This document shows positions 31,491 to 43,450 of a DNA stretch of 64,000 bases, one piece after another. The notes below the pieces were generated by a model. It saw only the letters and a program-made list of their open reading frames with translations. It was not told where the DNA came from and did no database searches. Numbering within the stretch: position 1 is the stretch's first letter; each line of letters starts with the position of its first letter. Source of the DNA: Cycas panzhihuaensis. Lineage: Eukaryota > Cycadophyta. The stretch covers positions 97,409,741 through 97,473,740 of the forward strand of contig CM041465.1 of NCBI GenBank assembly GCA_023213395.1. The letters are read 5' to 3'. A program made the translations under genes and the position numbers.

Positions 31491-32033
31491 TTAGAGATAA
31501 GCATAAAAAATTACCATGTAAAGTAGATTCTCATGATAAATCATATCTCAAAAAGGAAGAATGAGCTATGATGATTATAATTATGTAACAAAGTAACAAT
31601 TAACCTTTATCAAAGCAAACATGCATATTCTTGGATTTTTGATGAGAATAATGATTGAAAGAAGGCATGTTTTACTTTGATAGACTCCATAAGTGCTAAG
31701 GAGAGTTTAGTAAGGAGAAAATGGGAAAAGGGTCTCTCTATATGTAAGAAAATAGATAAGAAAAGGTTTCATTTTTGTGTGTGAGATGAGGAGAAAATGA
31801 GAGACCTAGAGGCTATTATCTCATTTTTTGGAGTGATTACAAGCTCTTTCTAGAAGGAGACTAGCTCTACAGGATCCCAATCATTAAGATAGAGCAGAGA
31901 GCTAGGTACTTGGTGAATAAAACATGTCATTTTTTCTAATTTTTAAAATTTTTAATGAAAAATGCAGTGATACAGTGCAAAATGTATAGTCACTACACTA
32001 AAAGTATGACTAAATAAAAAATGTGACAAATTA

Positions 32034-32107
32034 GTGAAAAATGTGACTTTAGTATTTAGGACTATTAGAGGAAGTTTTATTTTTTACTGTGAAGTCATAT
32101 TTTTCAC
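32034..32107. repeat. Short inverted repeat
   Basis: GTGAAAAATGTGACT (32,034-32,048) and AGTCATATTTTTCAC (32,093-32,107) pair at 14 of 15 positions, with a loop of 44 nt. Confidence 0.6.
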
Positions 32108-32214
32108 TTGTGAAACTACATTTTTAGTTGACTAGTTACACTTTTAAACTTTTGGTGAATAACACTCTGAAAAATTAAAATAAGTTACTAATAACTTGTA
32201 AATGATATGATGTA

Positions 32215-33720
32215 AGCCCTGGAGAGAGTGGAGATACAGGAGAATGAAAGAATAGCCATTGAGAAGTTCATTAATCAACTTAATGAGGAAGGATGGGGTA
32301 TTTTGAGAGTGTGTGACCTCTCATGAGTGAGTGGGTCCATCCAACTCATCATGGACCATAAGACACTACATGGTTTCATCAGTTGTTGTGTCTCAGGACA
32401 TAATACTCTTAGGATACGAGTAATTGGGGACATCCAGATCACTTTAAGGGATGTGGGAAGGATCCTGGGGGTCAACTAGCATAGAGAGAGAGTTCATCTC
32501 ATTCAGGTGATAGATGAAGAGTCTCAAATGATGCGTAGTGAGTATCTAATAGGGTTTACTAATCAGATTGATTAACATAGGATTTTAATTGACATTATTT
32601 AGATGGTAGAGGGGATCTTAGTAGTGCAAAGGATCATCGCCTTAATCATCATCTACAAGATAACAATGATGAAAAACTTCATAGGGATCTTAACTTAGGA
32701 GATAGGAGTGGTAAGGCGATGTGAGTAGGGTATTCAAATCAACTAGGGGCAATATGTAATTGATAGTATTAGCTACTAGTTATCAAAGATCAGGAAGGTA
32801 GGAAGAGGTGGGTTCTCGTATAGTTCCATCCTAATGTGCTAGTTATATGACCGTATTTCACTTATGCAACTAGGAGGAGAACCAAGAGTACTGATGCTAA
32901 TGGATCTATGGATAAATAAGTGGTATATGAGGTTTCAAATTCATAATAAGCTAACTATCATGGCAAGGAGTACACATAGTCCTCTTATGAGTAGGATGAT
33001 GAGGAGGCAACTTATAGAAGATGCCTATGTAGGGCTTCTAGTGTGGAGTGACAATGAGATGGATTTTATAGAGAGGGCAGTAGTAGAGGAGGCTCCTATA
33101 ACTGAATGAGGGAGAGGGAGAGGACGTGATGGAGGAGAACATAATAGGAGAGGTGGTAGAGGAGGCAAAGAGGCAAGACAAGGAGGTAGTGGAGGTGCCT
33201 CATTGAGTGATAGAGCAGGAGGGAGTTACCTAGTGCTCAGGAGAGGAGGTGGAGCACCTGTGGAGAGGAGAGAAGGCGCCATCTAGAGTATGAAGCTAGG
33301 ATCTACTAATGCATAAGGTAGGGATGGAAGAAGTAGAGCCAGAGAGGGGGGAGCTACTCAGGAGGCTCGCTAAGAGCCATAGGGAAGAGAGATACCACCT
33401 GTAGAGGAGGTGTTAGTTGGAGATCCAATAGGAGGAGGATTTCCAAGTATGTGATTTAATTAGTTTACTTCTCGCATCACATAGTATTTATTTCTTTTTT
33501 GAAAGCCTTTTCTTCCAAGAGACTAAGTATCAGATAAGGTGCTTGTATGGAATGTAGTAGATCGCAGGCTACTGAGGTGTTATATATAGTACTATAACTA
33601 TGTACTCAAAGCTAGAGACCGCTACCTAGATATGAGGACAAAGTTACAGACACGAGAGCTAGAGTTAAGGGTAGGTGAGGAGGAGAGGTGACACCTGCAG
33701 AGGATTATACTAGCTTAAGT
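32215..33720 (+). pseudogene. Second plant-mobile-domain-like ORF (B-type)
   Basis: The plus strand encodes EKFINQLNEEGWGILRVCDL, a stop, then TLHGFISCCVSGHNTLRIRV and IGDIQITLRDVGRILGVN. This follows the same plan as the antisense ORF of element A: an aromatic/His segment, a G-D-hydrophobic-TL motif and a L-G-hydrophobic end. It agrees with the plant mobile domain as I know the family. A frame at 32,864-33,109 and a Gly/Arg/Glu-rich stretch follow. After a candidate intron (33,447-33,519) comes a charged coiled coil, RDRYLDMRTKLQTRELELRV. Many stops are present. It lies left of the B2 second RNase H; whether it belongs to B2 is unproven. Confidence 0.6.
33447..33519 (+). other. Candidate intron in the second PMD-like ORF
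   Basis: A GTATGT donor at 33,447, a pyrimidine-rich tract CTTTTCTTCCAAG and an acceptor AG at 33,518-33,519. It lies between the acidic part and the coiled coil, the same relative place as the 6,643-6,753 candidate in element A. The flanking frames are too decayed to confirm phase. Confidence 0.45.
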
Positions 33721-34789
33721 AGGAGCCAAGTACACTCCATTAGTTGGTGTGATAATGTAGTAGGGGTGATACCACCTCCCACCCCATGGAGAGTCTACAC
33801 ATGGGGAGACATTGGATAAGAGAGAGAGAGCACATCTAAATGTACCTCAAGGATCTCATCAGGAGTCAGAGGGATAAGTGTATGATATGTTGTATAGGAG
33901 ATGGGGGGATGATATAAGGTATTTTGTGAGCCTTTAGTATATATTAAGGATGTATGTATTATGAGTCACCTAGGTAATATATTTACTATATCTTTTGTTA
34001 CCATCTATATATATTAATCTTTTCTCTCAAAACTTGTGTATAAAAACTTATATCTAAACCTTTTCCCCCCTTATCCCCATTTTTAATTTTGAGCATAGGA
34101 TACATTTATTAGTATGACTATCCAAAGAAACAAGTAATAAATTTTTATCATTTGTACTTTTCTTTTTTTTCTTTTATGGTTATATATATCTTTTTAAAAC
34201 TTTTTGTCATACTACATATGTAATAGCTTATACTCATTCTAGAATAGAGATGGTTTAGGAAAGACAAGATCACGAGAAAGAATAAAAACTAGAAGATAAA
34301 TAGAAGGTCAAAAAGGAATAGGTGAAGGGTTACTTATTCTATTTTTATAAACTTAAATCCATTTGAAATAAATAATAATAAGATTATAAAAGCAGAAGAT
34401 AGAGTGGTACAAACCTCCCAAAAGGAAACCCATATAATTCGCATCATACTCCTGGTAAATTATATAAACATAAGATAATCCTATATTTTATAATATATCA
34501 TAAAGAAAGTGAGTTGTTTACTAAATAAAATTAATCTCACTTAATAAATAACCAGCTATTCGAGTATATTAGATTCCTCATTAGCTCCTTCTAGGGGCAA
34601 GAAGCTTTTAGGGACTTTCTCCCTGCTAAAATCCTCCACGGCCTAAGATTCCCATGTGGGTTTAACCCTTTCATGTACCTTATTTTAGTCTCATACCTAT
34701 CTCCATAATTTTCAAACTACCCCAATCTATAGTCTTACCAAATTAATAGTTTATACTCATCATGAAATGGTAGTTTGTACTAATTCTAG
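33721..34789. other. Non-coding AT-rich interval
   Basis: No gene or repeat is recognised. It lies between the PMD-like ORF and the second RNase H of B2. Confidence 0.4.
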
Positions 34790-34799
34790 AGTGGGCTGC

Positions 34800-35240
34800 C
34801 CCTAGCTCAAAGAAGAAAATCAGTTGAAATAATCATTAAGGATTGATAAAATATGAGCATCATCTTTGAGATTAAAAGAATAAGGTACATATTGAATGGT
34901 TATAAAATCAAAAAAAGACAACAATGATGAGGACTGATAATATAAAAGAAGAAGTCATGGAGAGTGGACCTAATACATTCCAACCAATTGATAAACTACA
35001 ACCTAAGAGTCAACATATATAGTAAAAGGTCCAAGGTAAAAGTAAGAAATATCTAATAAGACTCTTATAATAGCAAGATATTCAGCTTCATTATTAGTTG
35101 CCCTAGGTATGAAAGATCCCATAGAAAGAAGAGGACTTCTTGATTAGTCATAAACCACCCAAGCAGAAGCAGATGATTCTAGGTTTCCCCTGCTATCTAT
35201 ATTGGTGAAGATACTTAATGCCATGGGAATGAGGGGATCA
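34800..35240 (-). pseudogene. aRNH-type RNase H remnant of B2
   Basis: The minus strand reads IFTNIDSRGNLESSASAWVV near 35,200, aligned to TNGGSRGNLGSSASAWVV in B1. It continues in other frames through the TNNEAEY-like block to a C-terminal leucine-rich end near 34,800. It is a second RNase H, as in B1 and element A. Stops and shifts occur in every part. Confidence 0.65.
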
Positions 35241-35764
35241 AAACTTAGAGACTATATGATCGGTAAAATACTGTGCAAGAATCAATCAATAAGGATATGG
35301 TGATAAATATATATCTCTAAAAATGATGAAGAAAGAAGAAGGAATATAAGTAAGATGATTATGATCAAACTAAGAAGGTGTCAAGTAGGATTTGATTGTA
35401 ATTGAGGCTATGGTGGATGCAAACAACTAGATCTAAAAATCCTAAATGACTCATCCAAATGAACCCAACCTATAGATAGATATATAGGGATGAAGCCATC
35501 ATGCAACTTGCCCTAGATCACAAGAGGATGAAAATAATAAACATTCTTTTACTTTTTTTTTTACTCTTTCTTTTTTATTTCACTTTTTTTTTTAATTTTT
35601 TCTTTTATTCCACTTCCACTTTTTATAAGAAAATGATCATAATCATCCATCTAAGAAACTCTTCTACTTAACATAGCAAGTATTTTTCCTTTTTACTAGA
35701 ATCTAATAAATGAAAGAGGCCAATCTCCTTAAAGAATGAACTGCAAAAAAAGAGGAGATCAAAA
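35241..35764. other. B2 spacer (left of solo LTR)
   Basis: Non-coding, T-rich near 35,545-35,610, aligned to B1 480-925. It ends in CAAAA (35,760-35,764), the left copy of the solo LTR's target-site duplication. Confidence 0.65.
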
Positions 35765-36723
35765 TGATCTAGGAGGATCTACCATATGTCTACAAGAAGC
35801 ATAAGATGCTAAGCATTAGCACAACTAAAAGAAATAGGGCCAAATAGTGTCAAACTTATATGAAATTTTATGAAAAAGAAGAAGACACATCTCACTACAT
35901 GTGTGCAAAATATGGGGTTTAAAAAATATCATTTGATTAGATGAGAAGCCTTGTTTTTAGAAAATAGCTCTCACAACCAATAGAAAAACAACAAATACAT
36001 ACTATTTTTAAATCAATAAAAATGGGGGTATATGATAACTAAATGAGCTAAAATTTTGAGAAAATAAAGGGAACATATGTACCTATATATATACCAAAGT
36101 TGAGATTAATTGGAATTTGTTAACCCTAGGTACCAGGCCATAATGTTTTAGAACTACATGAATACCACTTGGATAACATGCATTTTGGTTGATGGTGATT
36201 ATGTTTGCATGAATGCCACTTGGTAAACATATATTTTAGTTTTCTTTTTATAAATTGATCCCTTTTGAGCTCATTTACAATGTTGGAGAGTTGGTTCTTA
36301 TGTGTGAGAGACACTTGACTTGGGAGCAACATTAAGGCAACACTTAGAAGGTGTTGGAGACCATAGAGGAAGCAAATTTCAATACTTCAAGCATCCATTT
36401 TGTAGAGTGAGAGCTTCATTGAAGGAGTCTTGGGAAGTTGGAGCCCCCTTGTGGTATTATTGTATCATTTTCTTCATTGTAACTTGCCTATTATTTGCTA
36501 ATTATTTTTCTCCACCATTAAATGGAGATTCTTTTGGCTTAATAAAAGTATTATTCTTCTTACCTTAGAGCAATGGCAAGTATGTATGAGTTAGTATAGA
36601 GTATCCTTTAATGGGCTCACTCTTTTATTGATGTTATTGGGAATTTTATACTAACACCCTAGGATATCAAGGCAAAAGATTAGTAATTAATTTCTTCATC
36701 AATCACACTCCACTTTGGGATCA
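35765..36723 (+). mobile_element. Solo LTR (959 bp) inserted in B2
   Basis: Absent from the aligned position of B1 (about 917-925). It begins TGATCTAGG and ends TTTGGGATCA, with TGATC/GATCA inverted ends. It is flanked by perfect 5 bp direct repeats CAAAA (35,760-35,764 and 36,724-36,728). An AATAAAAG polyadenylation-like signal at about 36,539 suggests plus orientation. No internal retrotransposon domains are present, so it is a solo LTR left by recombination between the two LTRs of an inserted element. The family is unknown. Confidence 0.85.
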
Positions 36724-36728
36724 CAAAA

Positions 36729-37234
36729 TCACAATGTCTCTAAGCATGAAGGAAAGGCAGTATAATGAATATCTACTCCAAAGGGTTGATAGAGAGAATT
36801 GAGGATAATAAAAATAATCAGCAATTGGTGATATATGACCCAAAAAAAAAAACCTAGTTAATATATTAGCAAATAAAAGTATGATCTAAACCAATGACTA
36901 AGCACTCAAAGCTGACGAAAACATTTCTTTTTCTAGGATGAAAATAAAATAAAGCTAGGGGCCTAAGTTCTCTTTTGAGTACATAACCCAAAGGAGAATG
37001 AGATCTAAGTATGGTGATGGAAAGCTCATAATCAATGTAGATTCTAAAAGGAGTAAAAGACTTACATGATTATGAGTGGGATCTATTTCCAAAGCACCAT
37101 AACACTTAGTAAAAGTGAGAGGAAGTAAAACAGAAAGGGGGATTTACCCATAGTTTTAGCTCATTAGGTAAAAGAACAAGCTTCAAAGCTATAGTTTATT
37201 CTCATTATGGAGGAGGTCATACACATGCTACTAA
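36729..37234. other. B2 spacer (right of solo LTR)
   Basis: Non-coding. It aligns with B1 at 930-1,080 and 17,588-17,935. It contains TAGTTTTAGCTCATTAGG words near 37,155 and 37,190, like the tandem repeat field at 31,135-31,490. Confidence 0.65.
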
Positions 37235-38400
37235 GCATAAAATTTTCTTAAATATTGAGAATTAATAGGATTTTTAAACTCTAATCCTTCCAATGTTGAA
37301 ATTTGATAGGCTCTATTAGTTAAATCTTTAATTATTATGAAAGGTCTTATCTACTTAGGAGAAAATTTACATTGCCTATCATGTAAGTATTCCAACTTTA
37401 AAACTTTATCACCAATATTCAAATTTCTAGGTCTAAACTTCCTATCATGGGTGGGTTAGACTCTAGCCTTGGACACCATATTATTTTGCAAGGCTTCAAG
37501 CAAGTCTTGTCTAAATTTTTAAGTTCTAAAAGGCATGTTTCCCTTTGAAATTACTCATTAGTAAACTCCTTCAATAAGACACTTAGGGAAGGAATTTCAA
37601 CCTCTAATGGTAAAATAACTTTAACACCATATATAAGTGAAAATGGTGTCATACCCATAGCATTCCTAATGGAGGTCCTATAGGCCCATAATGACAAAAA
37701 TAACTAGGAGTACCAATCCCTACGAGAAGAAGCAACTATCTTAGCTAGAATCTTGACTAAGATCTTATTAAATGCTTCCACCTAGCCATTTGCTTGAGGA
37801 TGATATGAGGTAGATACTCTATGGGTAACATGAAACTTATTACATAACTCACTGATATGAGGATTACAAAATAAGATTCTGTTATCAGTAATAATAGCAT
37901 ATGGTATCCCAAGTCTATAAATAATATATTAAAATATAAGTGTAGCAATGATCTTTTCAGTAGTAGAAACCAATGGAACAACTTCACTCTACTTCATAAA
38001 GGATTTAGTCATGGTTAAAATAAATGTATGCCTATTAGAAGATGCTAGGAAGATCTATCCAATGAGATCAAGACCCCATTGGGAGAAAGGATAAGTTGAA
38101 ATGATTGACCTCATTTCTTGCACAAGTTGGTGTACCAAAGTTACTTGGAATTGAAATTTCTGACACTTTTGAACGTAGGAGTGGGCATCTTTAAATAAGG
38201 TAGGCTGATAATGACCCATATGAAGAATACATTGGGCTATTGATTGACTACCAAAGTACCTACCACATGTTCCTTCATAGGACTCAATCAAGGAAACTAA
38301 TGATTCATCAAGTGAGAGGCACCTTAATATAATTCCATCGAAAGAATGCTTATATAATACATCATCAAATAAAAGGTATTACCTGGTAGTAATACAAATT
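37235..38400 (-). pseudogene. Integrase of B2
   Basis: Minus-strand integrase collinear with that of element A. The frame 38,055-38,291 carries a zinc-binding region HMGHYQPTLFKDAHSYVQKC and WGLDLIG, with the first catalytic Asp. Further on, ITDNRILFCNPHI-like sequence near 37,875 and YHPQANG-stop-VEAF near 37,780 cover the second Asp and the Glu. The C-terminal part near 37,300 is heavily broken. It would insert the cDNA; it is inactive. Confidence 0.8.
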
Positions 38401-39060
38401 CATCTTCTCTTCTTTGAAGTAGAAAGAGAAGGGAAGAATTGATCATGAGGATACAATCTAATCTCTCCATGCCATGGATCATCAAAAGGGATGCCCTGGA
38501 TATGGAAGATATGTTTGTCTAGGAGAGAATCATCAATGGGTTGACTAGTAGGATTGGGAAGAGAAGTATTAGCTATGATCTTTGGAATGATCACGCCTTT
38601 CTTAGATTTCCTATTAATCACTTGCAAATCAAATTCTTAAAGTAATAAAGACCACTTATCTAATAGACTAATAAGGTTAGACTTGGTAAGTAAATACCTT
38701 ATAGAATCTTATTAGACAATGAGGTGGACTGTGTTTCCAAGGAGGTAGTAGCGAAGCTTCTTAACAGTAAAAACTAAAGAAAGGTATACTTTTTCAAGAA
38801 AAGGATAATGAAGTTCATCTACCACAAGGGTTGTACTAATGAAATAGATAGCCCTTTATTTACCAAAATCATTCTCTTATACTAACATCCCTACTAATGA
38901 TTCCTCAGTAGCTAAAGTATATAAAATGAATGACTTATCAAACCTTGGTAGAATAAGAACTAAAGCAAAAACCAAGGCTTGATTCATCTTATCAAAGGAC
39001 TCTTAAACTTGAGGAGTCCATCACAATTTAATATCCTTCTTTAAGAGATTAGTAATATAC
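38401..39060 (-). pseudogene. RNase H (pol type) of B2
   Basis: The minus strand shows QVINRKSKKGVIIPKIIANT in 38,400-38,627, aligned to the end of the element A RNase H. Upstream are decayed LLVFTV-like and HYLLGN-like segments near 38,750 and the junction to RT near 39,050. Many stops are present. Confidence 0.7.
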
Positions 39061-39099
39061 TTAGCATCTAAGAAAAAATTAGCAATGAAACATCTTAGA

Positions 39100-39860
39100 A
39101 AACCAAGCTTACCTAGAAAAGATTTGATCTGTTTTTGGGTCTTGGGAGGAGGCATTTGAATAATAGCTTTAACTTTTTAAGGATAAATTCTAATCCCATC
39201 TTGAGAAACAATGTTTCCCAACATCTTCCCTAGTGTAACATTAAAAACATATTTGGAGGGGTTTAGACATAAGCGATATTTCTTACATCTTTTAAAAATG
39301 GTTTTCAAATTATGCAAATGATCAGATCTCTTACATGAAAAGGTGAGCATATAATCTAAATATATGGAAATAATATTTCCAATCAAGTCATGGAAAATAT
39401 GGACCATAGCCCTTTGATATATCATACTAACATTCTTTAATCCAAATGGCATAACTTTATAAATAAAGGTACCCTAAGGAGTGGTGAAAACAGTCTTATG
39501 GTGGTCATGAAGTATGATAGAAATGTAATTGTATCTTTAAAAACTATCCATAAGAGACATTACCTTAAAAACAATCATCTGATCCTAAATCTAGTTAAGA
39601 AAGAGAAGAGGAAAATTATCTTTGGGATACACATCATTAATATCGTAAAATTCAATGCAAATTTGAATTATACCATTCTTCTTGGCTACAGGAACTATAT
39701 TAGAGACCCATTAAGAATAATTAACACTCTCAATGAATCCAACTCCTAATAACTTCTCTACCTCCCACTTAATGGTGAGGGAGAGGCATGGGTGGATAAG
39801 GCATTGCTTTTTCCATTTAGGTTTTATACTAAGAATTACTGTAATATTATGTTCAATAAT
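39100..39860 (-). pseudogene. Reverse transcriptase of B2
   Basis: 39,177-39,452 is open and carries MPFGLKNVSMIYQRAMVHIF, then the active site as IYLDYML, with the second Asp of the usual DD changed to Tyr. RCKKYRLCLNPSKYVFNVT follows. The N-terminal part (39,460-39,860) is broken and contains a recognisable WVSNIVPV-like segment around 39,700. The altered active site and stops make it inactive. Confidence 0.8.
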
Positions 39861-40899
39861 TTAGAAGTCAAAGCCTTGTATATCTTTATAGTTCCATGCG
39901 AAAACTGAGTAGAACTAATAGAAGAGATCCATAAACTAAGTAATCTCTTAGGGATTTAAATGAAAAAGGTTAACAAGGAGAAGGTTTCTATACTAGAAAT
40001 TAGATGGAGAAAAAGGCATAAAAGGTGAAGATAGATTAATCAAAGAGTTTAAATAAGTGGAAACAAACTCTGTGATTGAGGAAACATGAGAAAAGTAAAT
40101 GGGCCTATCAACAAACTCCTAAACTAAAGAAAAAACTTGGTTAAACTCATGATGATTCATACCATAGTCATAGTCAGACAAGATATTAGAATAAGAGAAG
40201 ATGGCAAACGATCCACATGTAGACGGGTAGGAAAAGAGATAGTGGAGATGGAATTAACTTCCCATACTATAATGGAGGTTTCATAATTATTCTAGCCTAT
40301 ATCAAGTGAATTAGTATCTTCACCCCTTGATTCTAAGTCTGGGTATTGATGTAACAAAATCTTCTTTTCATGTCTATTCAACCATATCTTAAATAAAGAG
40401 GAGTAAGAGAAAGATAGAGTAGTATCAACACGTGAATCATACACAACTAAACTCAAAGAAGTAGTAATCAAATGAGTGGTAACAGAAGGAACTACTAAAT
40501 TTACCCCCAAGGGCAAGTAGAAAACCTATGAGAAGTGAGTCTAAATAGGAGTGAAGGTACTTATGCCAACAAGCCCAACTAGGGGTGGACCTTGATAAGA
40601 TACAATAGATTGAGAAGCCACTTCTTCATTAGAAATAGAAGAAGAAGGAACCAAAGAGAAATCAGTCAAGTCTGAATGGATAAGAATAGATGAGAAGCAT
40701 GATGATAAAGGAGAAACTTTAACTAAATCCATATCATTTATCCCCAATTAGGTAGAAGGGGCTTTAATAGCAAAGTATTGAGCTAAACCAAGTGATTAAA
40801 AGAAACACTCCATAGAATTAGAGGATTCACCAGGTTCTAAAAAGGTCCCAATAAGAGGAACTAATTACTTAATAGGTTTGGGATTTCACTTAACAATCT
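39861..40899 (-). pseudogene. Protease-RT linker of B2
   Basis: Low-complexity minus-strand remnants (40,292-40,516; 40,541-40,747) align with B1 18,451-18,912 and correspond to the Ser-rich linker of element A. No enzyme domain is present. Confidence 0.55.
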
Positions 40900-41350
40900 T
40901 CAATTGTCCCTCATAGATGAACCTAAGTTCACTAAAGAGGGAGGAAGAAACCACTACCATTTGGGTGATCTATGGTCTACCCAAAAGTATATTATATTCT
41001 AACTCTAGATCAATAATGATAAGCTTGATAAGAGCCATCTTTTCTTCTAATGTGAGAGGAAGAGTGACTTGACCCAAGGGTACCTTCTGATTCTTATCAT
41101 ACCCTTAGAAATTCCACTCACATGGGTCAAAAGTAGAAATATCTAAATCCTCAACAAGATGAAGAGGGATTACATTGACAGATGATCCTTTATTAATAAT
41201 AACCCACTTCATATTGATATCATCCTTCACAATCTCTATGTAAAATGGGGGCATGTCATTCAATGCATGGGTAGAATGACTAGGCAAGGTAGCAAGGTTG
41301 AAAGAAAATATAGAAGTGGGTGAAGAAACTACCATAGGAACTCCTAATAT
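40900..41350 (-). pseudogene. Aspartic protease of B2
   Basis: The minus frame 41,105-41,335 carries PPFYIEIVKDDINMKWVIIN followed by KGSSVNVIPLHLVEDLDIS; the active-site Asp is Asn here. The LLGRPW core lies near 40,980 in another frame. It matches B1 19,267-19,515 closely. It is inactive. Confidence 0.8.
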
Positions 41351-43450
41351 AATAAATAGAAGTTGATATTACTTAGGGCAACACTTCAACAATTGATAAC
41401 TGATATGTCTACTATAATGGTCTTTAATTCTTTTACCAAGGAGAAAGATACATCCTTTAAATTAGAGGGAATGGACCTAAACTTGATGGGACAAGGGAAT
41501 AATAGAGATAAAGAGTCAAGATTCCTTGCCATCAAATCATCGAATGATTTAGATGGACCTACACCCTTTGTAGTCTCTACCATGTTTCTAATTCTCTTGG
41601 TATCCCCACTTTTGAGAGGTACGTGAGATTGATTAGTGTTTCTTTTTGTTAGAATATTTATCAGAGTGGTAGTCTTCTTTAATGAATTAGAACTTGAAGG
41701 TTTACCTTCATCATCTTGGACCCACTTTTCTTTACCTTTATTGTCTTTACTCATCTTATCGTTATGATGAGGTAATGGATCCTTATGGATCATTTGGTCT
41801 TGGGACAACTTAAAAGAGCAGTTTATTTAGACACTTGCATTTTGATTTATATTTTAAATTATTTAGTACTCACTTTTATCATGTGTATCTATTTGATGAT
41901 ATGAGCACCATTTCATCTTTCTAAATGAAGAAGGAGGTGGGGGAAGAGCTTGTTTCTTTCTCCCTTCAATAAGGTGAATAACTTTGGTCTCTTGGGAAGG
42001 GTGACTTTAAGAAGGGGATCAACATGCAATTTAGTATTGATCACACATTCTAATGATTTAATTAAAGAAGTCAGATGATCATAAGTAGGTTTAGAATGGG
42101 AAGCCTTCATAGTTTAGACTATTTCTTTAGAGAGTATAGATTTCCCAACCTTCTTAATACATGCTTGAATTTTGAAAGTTTTTAGGGATAAACAAATATC
42201 AACCACTTCTTCATACATTTGAGGGCCCAACTTAAGAACTTTTAAGTGTACATGAGACCTCAACACATTAGTAAATAGATCAAATAATAAATTAGGGTCA
42301 AGGTATGAGTGATAAGAATGCACCTAATCTTGAAACCTCCTATCAAAGTCCCTTAATATCTCATCATGATTCTATTTAATAGCCAACAAAGATTTAATAC
42401 CTAACTCAAATGGTCTTGCTACATCAAAATAATTGATAAATGAGTTAACTAATTATTGGAATAAGAGAATGGAAGCTAAGGGAAGATAATAAAACCACTT
42501 CAAGGCATCACCATGAAGAGATTTAGGGAACATGCGTATCATGATATAATCATATGGCATGAAATCTATACAATCAAGTGCAAATACCTGTATATAGGAG
42601 GCAAGGTCTTGAGAAGAGTCACCAAAAAATTTAGGCAACTTAGGAAGGACTGGAGGCATAGGTGACAATAAGACCTCATGTAGAAATAGAGACTTCATAT
42701 AGTCTAAGAAAGGTCTCCTCAGCCTCAATCTAGTAGAACATTAAAGTAAGGACAACAGATGAGGAATAGATGAATAGATAGGTTGTTGCAATTATGATTG
42801 CTATTATGAAATGTTATTGGGTGGAATAGTAGAGGGGGAATAAACCATGCTATAGGGTTAACCATGGAGTTGGTTTGAGGTATAAGGTATTGAGGGAAAC
42901 TTGGATCGAAAGTGTAAAAGGGATTGGGTTGTGGAGTAGGTTTAAGAATATGTGAAAAGAAATTAGGATTAGAAGTCTTCAAAGCTTGTGATTGACTTGT
43001 CAAAGCATGAGGTTGAGTGAAATGAGTGTGAGAAACATGTTGTACTGAGGAAATCACATTAGTTATAACATTATGGGTACAAATAGTATGTTATGTATAA
43101 GGGGGTACTTAGGTGGTAGAAGAAACAGGATATGAAGAGGCAATCCTAGTGGAATAAGAATGAATTGGTCATAAACTATGTGAGGCCATAACCACTTAAT
43201 TAAAAATGGAGACATGTATGGTATTAGGATTGTTGTAAGCAACAATGGTCTTATTACCTCCATGAGTGGGAGGTATGGAATGGGAATAATGAATCCAAAA
43301 TTGTTGTTTATGAGGAGATTAACAAGGTTATAAATGAGTTTATTTATAATCATCAACTTCCTCCAAAGTCAGGGAGTAGGGTTGTGACATAGGCTTTGGT
43401 AAAGAAGGATGAGGTGACTTTACAATATTAGGTGGGGGCTCTACTTTTAT
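41351..43450 (-). pseudogene. Gag of B2
   Basis: Decayed gag on the minus strand. KWCSYHQIDTHDKSEY near 41,900 is the CX2H...H zinc-finger-like motif with the last Cys lost. The capsid region includes SYIQVFALDCIDFMPYDYIM and LHGDALKWFYYLPLASILL (42,453-42,728), and YLDPNLLFDLFTNVLRSHVH (42,114-42,323). The N-terminal Ser/Pro-rich part lies in 42,725-43,356. The layout matches element A gag. Confidence 0.75.

Larger units (their letters stand above)
30676..32214. other. Non-coding interval with degenerate tandem repeats
   Basis: No gene is supported. It holds two repeat fields (30,720-31,000 and 31,135-31,490) and an inverted repeat at 32,034-32,107. The second field shares its core words with the B-family spacers at 17,868-17,935 and 37,150-37,210, so the interval may be part of a B-type element, possibly LTR or spacer. 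Confidence 0.5.

Noticed and set aside
36320-36568. 82-codon plus-strand ORF
   Set aside because: Lies within the solo LTR, with no domain.
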